NCBI RefSeq assembly: GCF_000002425.4
Contig: NC_037269.1
Coordinates: forward strand, 12,537,290 to 12,601,289
Length of the DNA stretch: 64,000 nucleotides
Direction of reading: 5' to 3'
Origin: Physcomitrium patens
Taxonomy: Eukaryota > Streptophyta > Bryopsida > Funariales > Funariaceae
The notes beneath the pieces were generated by a model. The model ran no database searches, was not told where the DNA came from, and saw only the letters and a list, made by a program, of their open reading frames with translations. Both the position numbers and the translations under genes were made by a program. Numbering within the stretch: the first letter of the stretch is position 1; the number at the start of each line of letters is the position of its first letter. Positions 1-10,347 of the stretch are shown here, in pieces.

Positions 1-182
1 AATGACAGCACATCTCGATACATATTTTTCCACCAATATCGTTCCTTGAATTTAGCAAAAGTAGCCCAGATTCTTCTATGCCCTGCCCATAAACTATCAT
101 GAAACTCCTTTAATAATTTTAGTTTTTCTTCCCTTTTGCCTATCACTCGTTGTGGCATCCCAATTCCTTTCTTCGGTCTCTT
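1..182 (-). pseudogene. Integrase N-terminal zinc-binding segment of element A (partial)
   Basis: Downstream of the TAG at 183-185 the same minus-strand frame stays open to the window edge. It encodes a segment with EFHDSLWAGHRR followed by an aromatic YWW stretch. This matches the His half of the H2C2 zinc-binding domain at the start of gypsy integrases, where a His-rich stretch precedes a YWW motif and then two cysteines. The cysteines and the catalytic core are off the left edge. Direct continuity with RNase H upstream supports the call. Confidence 0.7.
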
Positions 183-1727
183 CTATAAGAATCCATCTCG
201 AAGTAAAAATCCATATGCTTTTTTTCTTATTTGTTTGAATTTTTCTGTAGACCAATTCCCCTGCTTAGACAAGGTATTCAAATAATGACCAATATCCAAT
301 AATTCTCCTTCATAAGATTCTTCAAGAAATAGCTTGTCTTCTCTGTTGAGATTTGATATTGAATAGAATTTCAATCCGACATCATCAATGTCTTCAACCA
401 TTTCGTCCTCCCTCTCGTATCTTGCTCGAGATAGCATGTCTGCTACTAAATTGTCCTTTCGAGTGATATGCTTAAATTCTAGATTTAGTGACTTATTATA
501 AGCAATCCATCTCAACATTGCAATATCTGGAGTTGAACAGTTAATAATCATTCCAAGTAATGGCAAGCAATCTGTTTCAATTACTAATACTGCCCCAATC
601 AAATAGTCATTTTTAGCTTTCATAGCCGAAACGACTCCCCAAAGTTCTCTTTTGACTTACAAATATGCACGCTGACGAATACTTAAAACTTTAGCTCAAA
701 ATCGAACTGCAAATCTACTCCCATTCGAATCATCCTGACCCAGAGCCCATCCAACGGCAATTGGAATAGCGTCTACAGTAAAAATCACTGGTCTATTGCA
801 CTTATAATCAACCTTCCTCAATATTGGAGGTGACATCAATAATTTCTTCAATCTTTGCATTGCCTGAATATGCCTTTCTTTCCATTCAAATCGGTAACCC
901 TTGCGTAACAGTTCATATAATGGATCCGCTATGTGAGCAAAATGAGGGATCCAGATTCGATAAAATACACATGCACCCAAAAACCTGCGAACCTCTGTTA
1001 AAGAACCACAATCTTCTTTCATCCTTCCAATTGCATCAACTTTAGTCAGATCTGGTTTTCTTCCGTAAGATCCGCATAAATATCCAACAATTACAACCTC
1101 TCGCACTCCAAATACGGACTTCATACCCGATAATGTAAGATGAACTTCTCCAAGCCGAGTTAAAATCTTTTCACAATCTTGTATATGATCAACAACATAT
1201 CTGCGACACCCCCTCGTATTTAAAGTTTCATCCTTGTCTCCTTCTCTACACCCTTTTATAGGAACATCATCCAGAAAAGGCATAGTCTTTTCCGGAATAA
1301 AATCTCTCAATACCTTATTCATCCCATTCATCATATGCGCAACTGAATTGGTCGCGCCTTGAGGAAGAGTGTACATTCTAACTAATCCAAGCGGTGTCCT
1401 CATCGTTGTCATATCTCTATTTCCTTCGACAAGTTGAAATCCATCATAACTTGAATACAAGTCACCCATTGAATAGATCGCCCTTCCAGCAAACGCCTCA
1501 GCAAATTCATCCATAATAGGTCCAATTCCTGCATTCCTGACAGTTACAGCATTCATCGGCTGCATATCTTGAATAAACCGTAGTGACCCATTCTTCTTAG
1601 GTACCGTAAACCATCGACTAGAATACGGTGCAAATGAAGGTTCTAATATTTTCATCTTTATCTTTTCTTTCAATAGTTCCACCAATTTAGGTAAATGTGT
1701 CCTCGGTACTAGAATCGGTCTTAGATT
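183..1727 (-). pseudogene. Reverse transcriptase and RNase H of element A
   Basis: This is one frame carrying stops at 696 and 183. The RT segment (about 696-1685) has a conserved N-terminal block ending in VPKKNGSLRF, a first catalytic Asp in the GDLYSSYDGF context (about residue 75 of the open segment), and FLDD (about residues 137-140) in place of the usual YLDD. The C-terminal part has VDAIP and, after the stop at 696, ETDCLP and a KHITRKDNLVADMLSR segment. Those are typical of the RNase H Asp residues and the RNase H-integrase linker. Both RT catalytic Asp residues appear intact, so the stops alone inactivate this part. FLDD looks native to this element family rather than a lesion. Confidence 0.88.
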
Positions 1728-2398
1728 CTAAGGTACATGCAGTACAGTGAAGATAACCATAGGTGTTATAATATTTGGATCCACACACCCAATTTCATGA
1801 GATTCGAAGGCAAACGATCTACCTTGTTTAGCCAACATCTTTTTGAAGCAAGTAATTTCCTCCGGCAATAAAGAACCATCAGAACCAATCTTCAATTCTT
1901 CAAAAGTCTCTTCAGTAAACTGATGTCCAATACTCATTGGATCTCTTAAACTTGCTTCTTTTGATGCTTCTCCCATTTGTTCTTTAGAATCCTCTGGTAA
2001 TGGTCCGGCAACAGGCTTTACCTTCTTATCTGCCATTTTATATCTCGTCTCTACTGTGACTTCTGGTGCTTGAAAAGATTCAAGCATGGTATAAACCTCT
2101 CTCGAATGAATCTCAACAATCTTATCATTATCCCCTAACCCAATAGATGTAATCAATTCCAATGAATCTTCCAGTCCATTTTCTTCATAAACACCCAAAA
2201 TCCTCTCATCATCTTGCAATGTACCTATCTTGCATAAGTGTCCTTTAATATCATATAATCTTTTTCTTTCTTTTCTTTTAAAATCATCAACTTTCTTATA
2301 CATAATATTTCCATTCTCCAATATACCAATAAAACTTGCATCAAAGGCACCTTCATCTCGCGAGAGTATCTCCTCTTTTGTACCTCCATAATCTCGCT
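1728..2398 (-). pseudogene. Protease-to-RT linker of element A polyprotein
   Basis: An acidic segment of about 200 residues joins the protease part to RT. It is in the same frame as RT (stop TAG at 1728-1730 between them). The frame can be read upstream to about 2398, where the gag-protease frame ends in a TAA at 2399. A one-base shift must therefore lie near 2400. The counterpart in element D is at 43505-43783 on the minus strand, which confirms it is part of the family. No catalytic motif is visible. Confidence 0.7.
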
Positions 2399-3925
2399 TT
2401 ACAGTGGTACTTCCCCAAAATCCTTAAATCCTTCAACAATCTTTGGCAATGGTTTCTCCCTCAACCTATCTCGATTCCGTTCATGGTTAGGAGGTACTGT
2501 TAGAAATTGTACAGCTTTCCTCTCATCTTCGCTCCGTACCCTTGCATAAGCAGAACCATCATCAAGTACCTTTGTTTCCATCCGTGTTGCCGTGATATAA
2601 GGTTGTCCTAAAATCAACGGATAAGATGTTGTATCTTGAACGAAGAAATGTTGCTCCGTCGCAACATCCCCAATCTGAATTTTGACATCTGGACATGCTC
2701 CATATAATTCGCCTCATGTGTTATTAGCTGCTCGTATTGCCCATCCATGTTCCATATCAATTGGCCATTTTTGCTTCTTATAAAGATCTTTAGACATGAG
2801 ATTTATTTCAGAACCATGGTCCACCAAAGCAACTATTGGTTCTTCTATATCTCCTACCTTCACCAATACCTCAGTAGTTGCCCTTGTCCAATGCTTTTGA
2901 GTATAATGGCTCAAAGTTTCCATTTCCTTGTCACTAGAATCTTCGAAACGTACTCGCTGATTATACCCATTCTTTTCATTTATTGGTTGCTTGTAACCAA
3001 TATCAACCTCTTCTTCATCTCTACATATTCTTGCATCAATAGCATGACTCATTCCAGTTTCACTCATTAATTGCCTCTTTCGCTTAATGCTGTCAATGAT
3101 AACATCATGAAACTCTTTCTTTGCAATTTCCAAGACTTCTTTCAATGTGAATTCTACCTTAGCGTTTAATATACGTTCTTCCAACACCCCTTTCAAATTT
3201 GTTGCCGCTTCAATGTCAGAAAGTAGCTTATAAGCAATTGATTTGCCTTTATCTTTTGTCTCCTTTGTTTTTTCTTCCAATGATGCTGAGGTATCTTTTA
3301 GAGGCAATTCTTGTGAAGGTGCCTCCCGAGCCTTGTCTCCTCGAGTTTGCCTCTTAAAAGAATTTCTTTCTCTAGTATCATCAAAATTTCCTCGTCTTTT
3401 TTCTTCCATCAAAGCTTCATGTTGGCTCTTAGCAATATATGCATGAATTGAAAGAGACTCAACAGGATCCTCCCAACCTGTTCTTCCTCGTATTGTAGCT
3501 GCAGTTCTCAATAACGCTTCTCGAGGTAATTTCCCTTCTTGCATTGTAGAAACGGTAGAAGCCCAAAAGTCACTAGTTTCCGTACTTCCACCAATTTCAT
3601 CATCTACTCTAGCACCATAACTTACACTTTCTCGTACTACTGTTTCATGCTCTTTTAAGTAATCTTGAACCAATGCTCTCATTCCTCCCTTGCCAAAATT
3701 GGTTTGAAGAAGATCCTCCCTATCTTTCAATGCTATCTTCCCATCTTTCCAGCAAATAATTCCCTGCCGTATCATATTATTAAATTCATTGCAATCTTTT
3801 CTAGTGTGTGAAGCATCATCACACCAAATGCATCTTTGTACATATCCTTGTTTTGAAACATTCTTCGAATTATTTATAGAAGTATTCTCTTCAAGTATTG
3901 CCAATTTGATTTGAAGATCTCGCAT
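2399..3925 (-). pseudogene. CCHC zinc knuckle and aspartic protease of element A
   Basis: Near its N-terminus this minus-strand frame has a C-X2-C-X4-H-X4-C nucleic-acid-binding knuckle (3791-3832), typical of gag. Further on, at about 2819, is a retropepsin-like active site VDHGSEINLMS, then WPID..HGW and, past the TGA at 2714, a PLILGQPYI segment resembling the C-terminal flap/ILG motif of retropepsins. The active-site triplet is D-H-G rather than D-T/S-G. The related copy D has D-Y-G-S at 44.3 kb, so His is probably ancestral in the family. The middle part is a long charged spacer. Confidence 0.8.
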
Positions 3926-3928
3926 TCC

Positions 3929-4870
3929 TCATATAATTTCTTCCATCCCCATATCTGCTTTCTTTGATAAGGATGTCGAAGGGTGAACTGTAGGCATTGT
4001 TGGTNNNNNNNNNNNNNNNNNNNNNNNNNNNNNNNNNNNNNNNNNNNNNNNNNNNNNNNNNNNNNNNNNNNNNNNNNNNNNNNNNNNNNNNNNNNNNNNN
4101 NNNNGTGTTGTAGATACTGGAGCTTTGGGTGCTTGTACTGTTTTCGGAATATTGCTCCTATCCTTCCTCCTTTCTTTTTTGGTAAGCAACCCCACCGCAT
4201 CTTCAACGTTCTTCCACTTCGTCGTCAATCCTTCATCTTCTTCTTTGTCTTCAAGAAGGGGTTCTAATTTCTCTTGCAATTCTCCATCAGCAGCTTGAAG
4301 AAATAGATCAACTTTGTTCGGCTCCAATGTCAATTTTTCTACCTTCGATAATTGAGAGTACTGCCTCTCAAATTCCCTTAGTAGCTCTGTTGCTTGCAAA
4401 TTCTTATTGGGCCGTTCAATCCATCCCAGAAACAGCTTCTTAGTAACGCGATCAGCATCTTCCAAGAAATATTCGTCTTTCAATGCATATGAAAAATCCT
4501 CCCATGAATTCCCACAACGATCCGTAATCGATGTAATGTGGTCCCTTATCTCCGGTATCGTGGCAAGTCCAAATAGTGCAACCATTTTCTTCTCTGAAAC
4601 CCGATTTAATTCCATTTCACGAACATAACATCTTAAATACCTTGAAATATTCCTCCCATCAAATTGATCAATTTTATTGACCACTGCTTACAATACTTTG
4701 GTTGCCAAAGCTTCCTTTCGATCATTGCTTTGCTGTTGCTGCATTGACAATGAGAAGGCTTGAAACAAACTAGCAATAGACGGATCCATGTGCATACCTT
4801 GTCCTTTAGAAGACTCCCCACTAGAAACTTCTCCCAAAAATCCTTCAAAATTTTTATTTTCGTTTTCCAT
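3929..4870 (-). pseudogene. Gag capsid region of element A
   Basis: The first in-frame Met after the primer site is at 4868-4870. A TAA at 4688-4690 interrupts after 60 codons and the same frame resumes at once. The resumed protein has VNKIDQFDGRNISRYLRCY, then a helical segment ending in WEDFSYALKDEY and a LREFERQYSQL stretch, a pattern like gypsy Gag capsid domains. A 100-N gap (4005-4104) removes part of the linker before the zinc knuckle. The TGA at 3929-3931 separates it from the knuckle-protease part in the same frame. Confidence 0.75.
4005..4104. other. Assembly gap (100 N)
   Basis: Exactly 100 unknown bases inside the gag region of element A. A round 100 is the usual placeholder for a gap of unknown size, so the true missing length, and the reading frame across it, cannot be inferred. 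Confidence 0.99.
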
Positions 4871-4919
4871 AAAAATAAAGATAAAATCAACCGAAATCCA
4901 ATACCTTCCACCTCAAGCT

Positions 4920-4937
4920 TTCACGTCGGGTTCACCA
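4920..4937 (-). other. Primer-binding site of element A, complementary to tRNA-Trp 3' end
   Basis: The plus strand reads TTCACGTCGGGTTCACCA, which matches by memory the last 18 nt, CCA included, of plant nuclear tRNA-Trp(CCA). On the element's own strand it is therefore the complementary primer site. It lies four bases inside the LTR end (4942) and about 50 bases upstream of the gag start, as expected. The same site is recognisable in element D at 46383-46400. Confidence 0.85.
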
Positions 4938-4941
4938 CTTA

Positions 4942-6299
4942 TGTCGTATTACATGCTTTCCTGCTCGAGAACGCGCCGGGCGTCTGGCTGTAGAAGGTAG
5001 TATGGAGATTCGCCGATAGTCAAGCATTCTATCAGTTTTTGACTGCTGGAATATAAACGACTGCAACAATGTACCGTAAATCTATACGGATGCTCTTTGA
5101 CTGCTTGTCGAAGTCTTTTTTTTTTTTTTCTAGCCGGTAGGTCTCTAGACGTTACAGAGAACCCCGAACAACCCAAACTGTTAATCTTCAATACCCCTTT
5201 GTACTTACGATCTTGTATCCACTGACTGTCTTGTTAGATTAACCCAATAAATTTCATTCACTCCGCATACTCAATCCTATAGACACCCTTTTAGTCCTTC
5301 AATCACAGACGTAACTCGATTTTACAAAACAGTCAAGAGTATTCAAACCCACTTCATTTAAAAATCTCGATTCACCATTACAATATTGACTTCGGCAGCG
5401 ATTGCCTCAGTCTTCCCAAAACTCTACGAAGAAGAAAAATCCAAATTCTATGTCTTTCCTTTCCCGACCCGAAGCATGAAGCTCCTCTCTCTAATTCCCT
5501 TGATCTTCAAAACCCTCCAATGAAAAACCAAACTGGTAACCTTGCAAAAGCTTGAAAACTAGCTCCCCCCCCCGATTCCCCAAAAAAAAAAAAACCTCCC
5601 CCTTTCAAAACTATATTCTCCCCTAACCTTATCCTCTGAATTTCTTCAATCTTCCATCTTAGATCCGAAATTGGCTCCTGCCATCAGAGCTTAGATCCGA
5701 AATTGGCTCACGTCATCAAGGCCTTCTCCTCCGTTTTTACCTTTAAGAGATCCATTTACTGTAAACACCGTTCCCTGAAATGGCACAGAGAACAGGACAG
5801 CCGGAAACAGAATCGAAACCTCGTAATCGGTACCACATTGAGTCGCCCGACCAATTCAGGTCCCATATTGGATAAGATGCCCGTAGTAACCTGGATGCTC
5901 GCGTAATTGGGTCAAATTGGTCTTCGCGTCAAACTGGCTGAGGTCCGTAGTAAGACCTGGATTTTCCCGTAACTAGACTGCATTGAGTTGCCCCACCAAT
6001 ACAGGTCTCATATTGGGTAAGAGGACCTGGATTGGATTATCGAAATTGGATCCAATTGGCTCTTCAAACCCGTCGTGTGAATTGGTCCTTCTCATCCTAC
6101 TAACTCCCATTATTAGAATCGAACGGAGCATTTCAGTATGCCACGGCTGACTGTAACGGGGTGACTGAACCTGACCACTCGGTATTTGCGCTGGAGTTGG
6201 TCGATGCTCTCAATATTCGAGGTAACTGAATATTAATAGAATTCCCCTTCTTTTCTTTTTTTTTTTATTTTTACTGTGTACTCGTGTTACAACACGACA
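4942..6299 (-). repeat. 5' LTR of element A (1,358 bp)
   Basis: The plus-strand ends are TGTCGTATTACATG... and ...TGTTACAACACGACA, giving TG...CA termini with an imperfect inverted repeat (TGTCGT.../...ACGACA). The left end is set by the adjacent primer site and the right end by return to element B sequence at 6300. It contains homopolymer tracts (5575-5595, 6251-6267) and partly repeated modules near 5840-5890 and 5985-6030 sharing CCAAT.CAGGT and CATATTGG. Shorter-range similarity at the LTR start is seen in D (46405) and in the solo LTRs at 50599-51915 and 54121-55873. The other LTR is outside the window. Confidence 0.82.
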
Positions 6300-6404
6300 C
6301 CGTGGGCCTAGAATCATGTGCAATATCTAATTAATATCCTATCCTCTCCTCAAATCCCTCACCTTGTTTTATAATAGAAGTATATTTAGGACCTAATAAT
6401 CACA

Positions 6405-6890
6405 AAGTCTTTGCTTTATTAGATTCAGAGCCTTAGCATGTTTTGTAGACGAAGTTTTTGCCAAAAATCATAAAATATCTTTAGTAAAGAAAGTTAAATC
6501 TGTACATGTAGAAGTCATAGATGGTTGTTCATTGTCTTCTCGAAATATTATCCATGAAATTATTCCTTTAGATATAGCAATTAAAGATCATAATAGCGTA
6601 GTAGTATTTAATGTAATAAAATCTCCCTCTAATCTGATTATTTTAGGATTATCATGGCTAGAAAAATATAACCCTCAAATAGATTGGATTTCTTGTAACT
6701 TTATCTTTTCTAATAGTATAATCCAAGATCGTATTAGTAAAGTAGAATTATGTAAGTCCAATACATCCAAACCTTTACTAGTAGATGCAAAAGCTTTCAT
6801 GCATGCTGCAAAAGAAGGATCATCTTTTGCTATATATGCTACACCCATTTCTAATGATGAAACAACGTCAAGTCATATTCCTAAGTAATA
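6405..6890 (+). pseudogene. Aspartic protease region of element B
   Basis: LLDS lies at about 6415 and CFVD at about 6440, but in different frames: a small shift separates the active-site Asp-Ser from the rest. The open part (6532-6885) carries IILGLSWLEKYNPQIDW, the ILG-type retropepsin C-terminal motif followed by the W..NP.IDW block typical of chromovirus proteases. The equivalent block in E is at about 52.4-52.8 kb and in G at about 48.8-49.1 kb (minus). The catalytic triplet after Asp-Ser is scrambled. Confidence 0.75.
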
Positions 6891-6989
6891 TCAAGAATTC
6901 TAAGATGTTTTGAAAAGAAAAATATAAATATTCTTCCTGAGTATCGACCTTATGATTGTTCAATTGATTTACAAGAGAGAGCTTAACTA

Positions 6990-7680
6990 CCATTCGGACC
7001 AATCTATAGCTTATTGCAGAATGAGTTGGCTGCATTAAAGGAGTATATTGATGAAAATTTGGCAAAGAACTTCATACGCCATTCTAAATCTCCAACCAGA
7101 GCTCCTATCTTATTTGTGAAGAAGAAAGATGGATCTCTACGAATGTGTGTGGATTATCAAGGACTCAACAAAATCACCATCAAAAATAGGTATCATTTGG
7201 CTTTGATTTCAAGACTTCTTGACCAACTCAATCAAGCAAAGATCTATATCAAAATAGATCTACGAGAAGCATACAACTTAGTTTGTATCAAAGAAAGAGA
7301 TGAATGGAAGACTACTTTTTGAACTAGGTATGGACATTTTGAATGTAATGTCATGCCTTTTGGACTCACGAATACACCAGCCGCTTTTCAACATCTTATG
7401 AATGATGTTTTTTGTGAATTTTTAGATGATTTTATTGTTTGCTATTTAAACGACATTCTAAACTACTCTAAGAATACATAAGAACATGAGCTTTATATTT
7501 GTCACATGTTACAAAAACTTAGAGATGCAGGATTACATGCCAAATTAAAAAAGTGTGTATTCCACATTATTCAAGTTCACTTCTTAAGATACATTATTTC
7601 CAATGAAGGCCTTATGATGGATCCCAAGAAGGTTCAAACTATCATAGATTGGAAGATTCTAAAAATAATATGAGATGTGC
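6990..7680 (+). pseudogene. Reverse transcriptase of element B
   Basis: Clear gypsy RT motifs: [30 protein letters not shown] (first catalytic Asp present), VMPFGLTN and AAFQHLMND. The catalytic YLDD box at 7443-7454 reads YLND, with GAC or GAT changed to AAC at its first Asp. An in-frame TGA at 7319-7321 follows TTF where the family usually has Arg, and a TAA follows KNT near 7480. The first Met at 7014 lies inside the polyprotein, so it is not a true start. The stops and the Asp change show it is inactive. Confidence 0.88.
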
Positions 7681-8290
7681 AATGGTTTTTGGGCTTTGCT
7701 AATTACTATCGAATCTTCATCAAGAATTTTTCTCAAGTTGAAGCTCCACTTACACGTTTAACTTGTAAAGAAAAACTTGAGTGGAATAAAGAAGCAGAAG
7801 CATCATTTGATACTTTAAAGAAGGAATTTATTTTTACACCAATCTTATATTTCGTTGACTTCTCCAAGGTATTTTTTATGGAAATAGATGCGCTAGATTT
7901 TGCTAAAGGTGCCATATTGTTATAAATAGGAACGAATGAGAAACTCCATCCAATAGCTTTCCATTCAAGGAAATTTTCAGCAGTCAAGATTAATTATGAG
8001 ATCCATGACAAAGAGCTCTTTGTAATCGTGGATTCATTTTAAGAATGGCATCATTATCTAGAAGGCACCTCAAGTCTAGTTACCATGTATACATATCATA
8101 AGAACCTCGAGTACTTCATGTCAACATGTGTCTTGAATCATCGTCAAGCTTGTTGGAGCATGTCTTTATCTAGATTCAATTTAAAGTTTACTTATCGATC
8201 CAAAGAACAACAAGGTCTATCAAATACTCTTTCTAGACATTCTTATCTTGTACCAAAAGAAGGAGATGCATCTTTTGATCAACAAAGATC
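7677..8290 (+). pseudogene. RNase H region of element B
   Basis: RT continues into FLGFANYYRIFIKNFSQV, the RT connection of gypsy elements, then a segment with FMEIDALDFAKGAIL containing the first RNase H Asp context (usually T/E-D-A-S) near 7885. After a TAA near 7924 the frame continues through [11 protein letters not shown] and a HHYLEG segment. The stretch 8085-8290 contains RFNLKFTYRSKEQQGLSNTLSR, the usual end of RNase H before the integrase linker. E carries the same region, split at 54121 by a solo LTR. Confidence 0.75.
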
Positions 8291-9480
8291 AATTCTCTTA
8301 AAGCACAAGCATTTTCATCTTCAAGCTATAAAATCAACATTGATTATTGATTCAATATTTGTGAAGCAAATTCAATCAAGCATGTCCTCTGATTCTCTTG
8401 TTCGGGATATCAAAGAAACTTCTTCTAAGTTCCATGATACCTCTAAGTTTGAATTCAAGAATAATCTATTATATTTTGAAGGATGCCTATATGTTCCAAA
8501 AGGTAAAGCCTAATTACGTGTTCTTCAAGCTCATCATGGCTTTCCAACAGCATGACACTTTGGATATAATAAAACTTTGGAACTAATATCCAGGGATTTT
8601 TGGTGGCCGCAAATGTGGAAGGCAATCAAAGATTTTGTACAATCTTGTGATGTTTGCTTAAGATCAAAAACTCCTTATCATCAACCTTACGGACTTGTTC
8701 AGTCGTTACTTATTCCAGAACAACCATGGTCTTCTGTTTCTATGGATTTCATTATGGATCTTCCAATCTCAGATTCTTATGACTCTATATTCGTGATAGT
8801 AGATCATTTTACCAAGATGGCACATTTTGTACCATCTACAAAATCTATCACAGGTGAAGAAACAGCTAAGCTTTTCATTAACAATATCTATCGCTATCAT
8901 GGATTGCCAAAGGATATTATATTAGATAGTAGGACTCAATTTGTATCAAGATTTTAGAGAATCCTATTCAAGATTTTAAAGGTGGATATAAAGCTTTCTT
9001 CATCTTTTCATCGTCAAACTGATGGACAAACAGAATGGATAAATCAAGTTTTGGAGTAGTATTTAAGATGTACCATCAACTATCATCAAGATGATTGGAC
9101 AACTCTTTTACCATTGGCAAAAATTGCATATAATAATTTGGTACATTCTTCCATCCAACAAACACCTTTCTTTGCCAATTATGGTCATCATCCATGTCTT
9201 GATACTTTTGACTTTTCAAAAGTTGATAATCATGTGACAAAAGATTTAGCAAATCGCTTGTCAAAGCTACATACAACAATGAAGATACAATTAAAGGAAG
9301 CTCAAGAACGACAAAAGACCAATATAGATGCCTATCGTAAGGAACAACCAGAATATAATATGGGCGACAAGATATGGTTACTTTGTCGTAATATCAAGAC
9401 TACTTGTCCTTGTGATAAATTAGATTATCGTAGGCTCGAACCTTTTCCTATTTGTAAACAAATCAATTTTGTTGCCTATT
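8291..9480 (+). pseudogene. Integrase of element B
   Basis: A decayed zinc-binding N-terminus (HHGF...HFGYNKT, then CDVCLRSK at about 8645-8670) precedes the core. The core has SMDFIMDLP (first catalytic Asp, about 8735-8765), ILDSRTQF (second Asp; flanking residues differ from the usual SDRGTQF) and TDGQTEWINQVLE (Glu of the D,D-35-E triad, about 9020-9055). Stops occur near 8956 (TAG after SRF) and 9057 (TAG). The C-terminal part (YNNLVHSSIQQTPFFANYG; MGDKIWLL) matches the chromovirus GPF/Y-type integrase end. Confidence 0.85.
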
Positions 9481-9790
9481 GATTACATCTATCAAAGTCT
9501 ATGAAGATCTACCCTATATTTCAAGTGTCTCTTCTGGAGCCGTATAAGACAGTGAATATCTTGGGAAGAAGTCAAATGCCACCTCATCCTATAGAAGTGG
9601 ATAATAACCAAGAGTTTGAAACAGAAGAAGTCTTAGACTCAAGATGGCACCAAAATAGGTTAGAATATCTTATTCATTAGCGTGGATATGATATTAGTGA
9701 ATGCACATGGGAGCCATCAAAAAATCTTGCAAATATAGCAAAGAAAGTTAAAATCTTTCATCAACGACATCCATCAAAACCAAGATAAAG
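9481..9790 (+). pseudogene. Integrase tail and chromodomain of element B
   Basis: In frame after the integrase C-terminus are a FQVSLLEPYK segment and an acidic linker. At about 9630-9785 come VLDSRWHQNRLEYLIH, stop, RGYDISECTWEPSKNL: the chromodomain fold signature of chromovirus integrases (hydrophobic L-Y-L, W.GY, TWEP..NL). The stop is TAG at the position where the domain normally has Trp (TGG). The frame ends in TAA at about 9786. In the family this domain is thought to target insertion to methylated-histone chromatin. The same region, more decayed, is in H at 37.83-37.99 kb. Confidence 0.85.
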
Positions 9791-10347
9791 AATAGCAAAC
9801 CTTTGCTTTAAAAGAAACAAGATAAAAAAAAAGAACATTCTACTTTCTATCTTTTATTGTAGCTTTTCTGTATTTGTGATGAGATGGAGCACCAACAACC
9901 AGTAGATTCAACTCAAGAGCTTTCATTTGCGGACTTATCAAACGAGACATTGTAATTGTCACAACCTTCAAGACGATGGAATCGAGATGAAGATCCTCAA
10001 GAATGACATGTCCTTCCTTGAATAGATGGCAAGATATAATATGTTTGATATCTCAACCTTGGAAGAGAATCTCGATGTTTAGTGATTTTATTAGAGATAT
10101 GAACTACTCCTGATGGTGTTTCAAATGTTTTATGTGAAGGAAGTTATGAAGGCCTTAACAATGACCAAATAACAGGATGGACTTCTCGCCCTAGTATGAA
10201 ATACTATAGATGGTTGAGAAGACTTATCAACCATCTTTGAAGAGAACAAAGATCGAAGTATATAGCAAATATAAATTGCCACATCTTGGACTTCCTCAAC
10301 ATATGAAGACCGCTCTTCATAGAACTCATGCCTAGAAGGAGAGATAA
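9791..10347 (+). other. 3' untranslated region and polypurine tract of element B
   Basis: About 550 bases follow the chromodomain stop with no sustained coding frame. The segment is confirmed as part of the element because its reverse complement recurs at 37.40-37.82 kb next to the chromodomain of H. A purine-rich run AGAAGGAGAGATAA (10334-10347) directly precedes the LTR start and is the likely plus-strand primer. Confidence 0.7.

Larger units (their letters stand above)
1..6299 (-). mobile_element. Ty3/gypsy-type LTR retrotransposon A (5' part, runs off the left edge)
   Basis: Read on the minus strand the order is 5' LTR, primer site, gag, CCHC knuckle, aspartic protease, reverse transcriptase, RNase H and the start of integrase. 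Protease-RT-RNase H-integrase order is that of Ty3/gypsy elements. The 3' half and 3' LTR lie outside the window. Gag-protease is in one frame and RT-RNase H in another, with the shift near 2400. Single in-frame stops at 4688, 3929, 2714, 1728, 696 and 183 break it. It is inserted in element B: B-type sequence resumes at 6300 and aligns with element E near 52.3 kb. The family has an FLDD polymerase motif and a DHGS protease motif. It is inactive as it stands. Confidence 0.9.
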
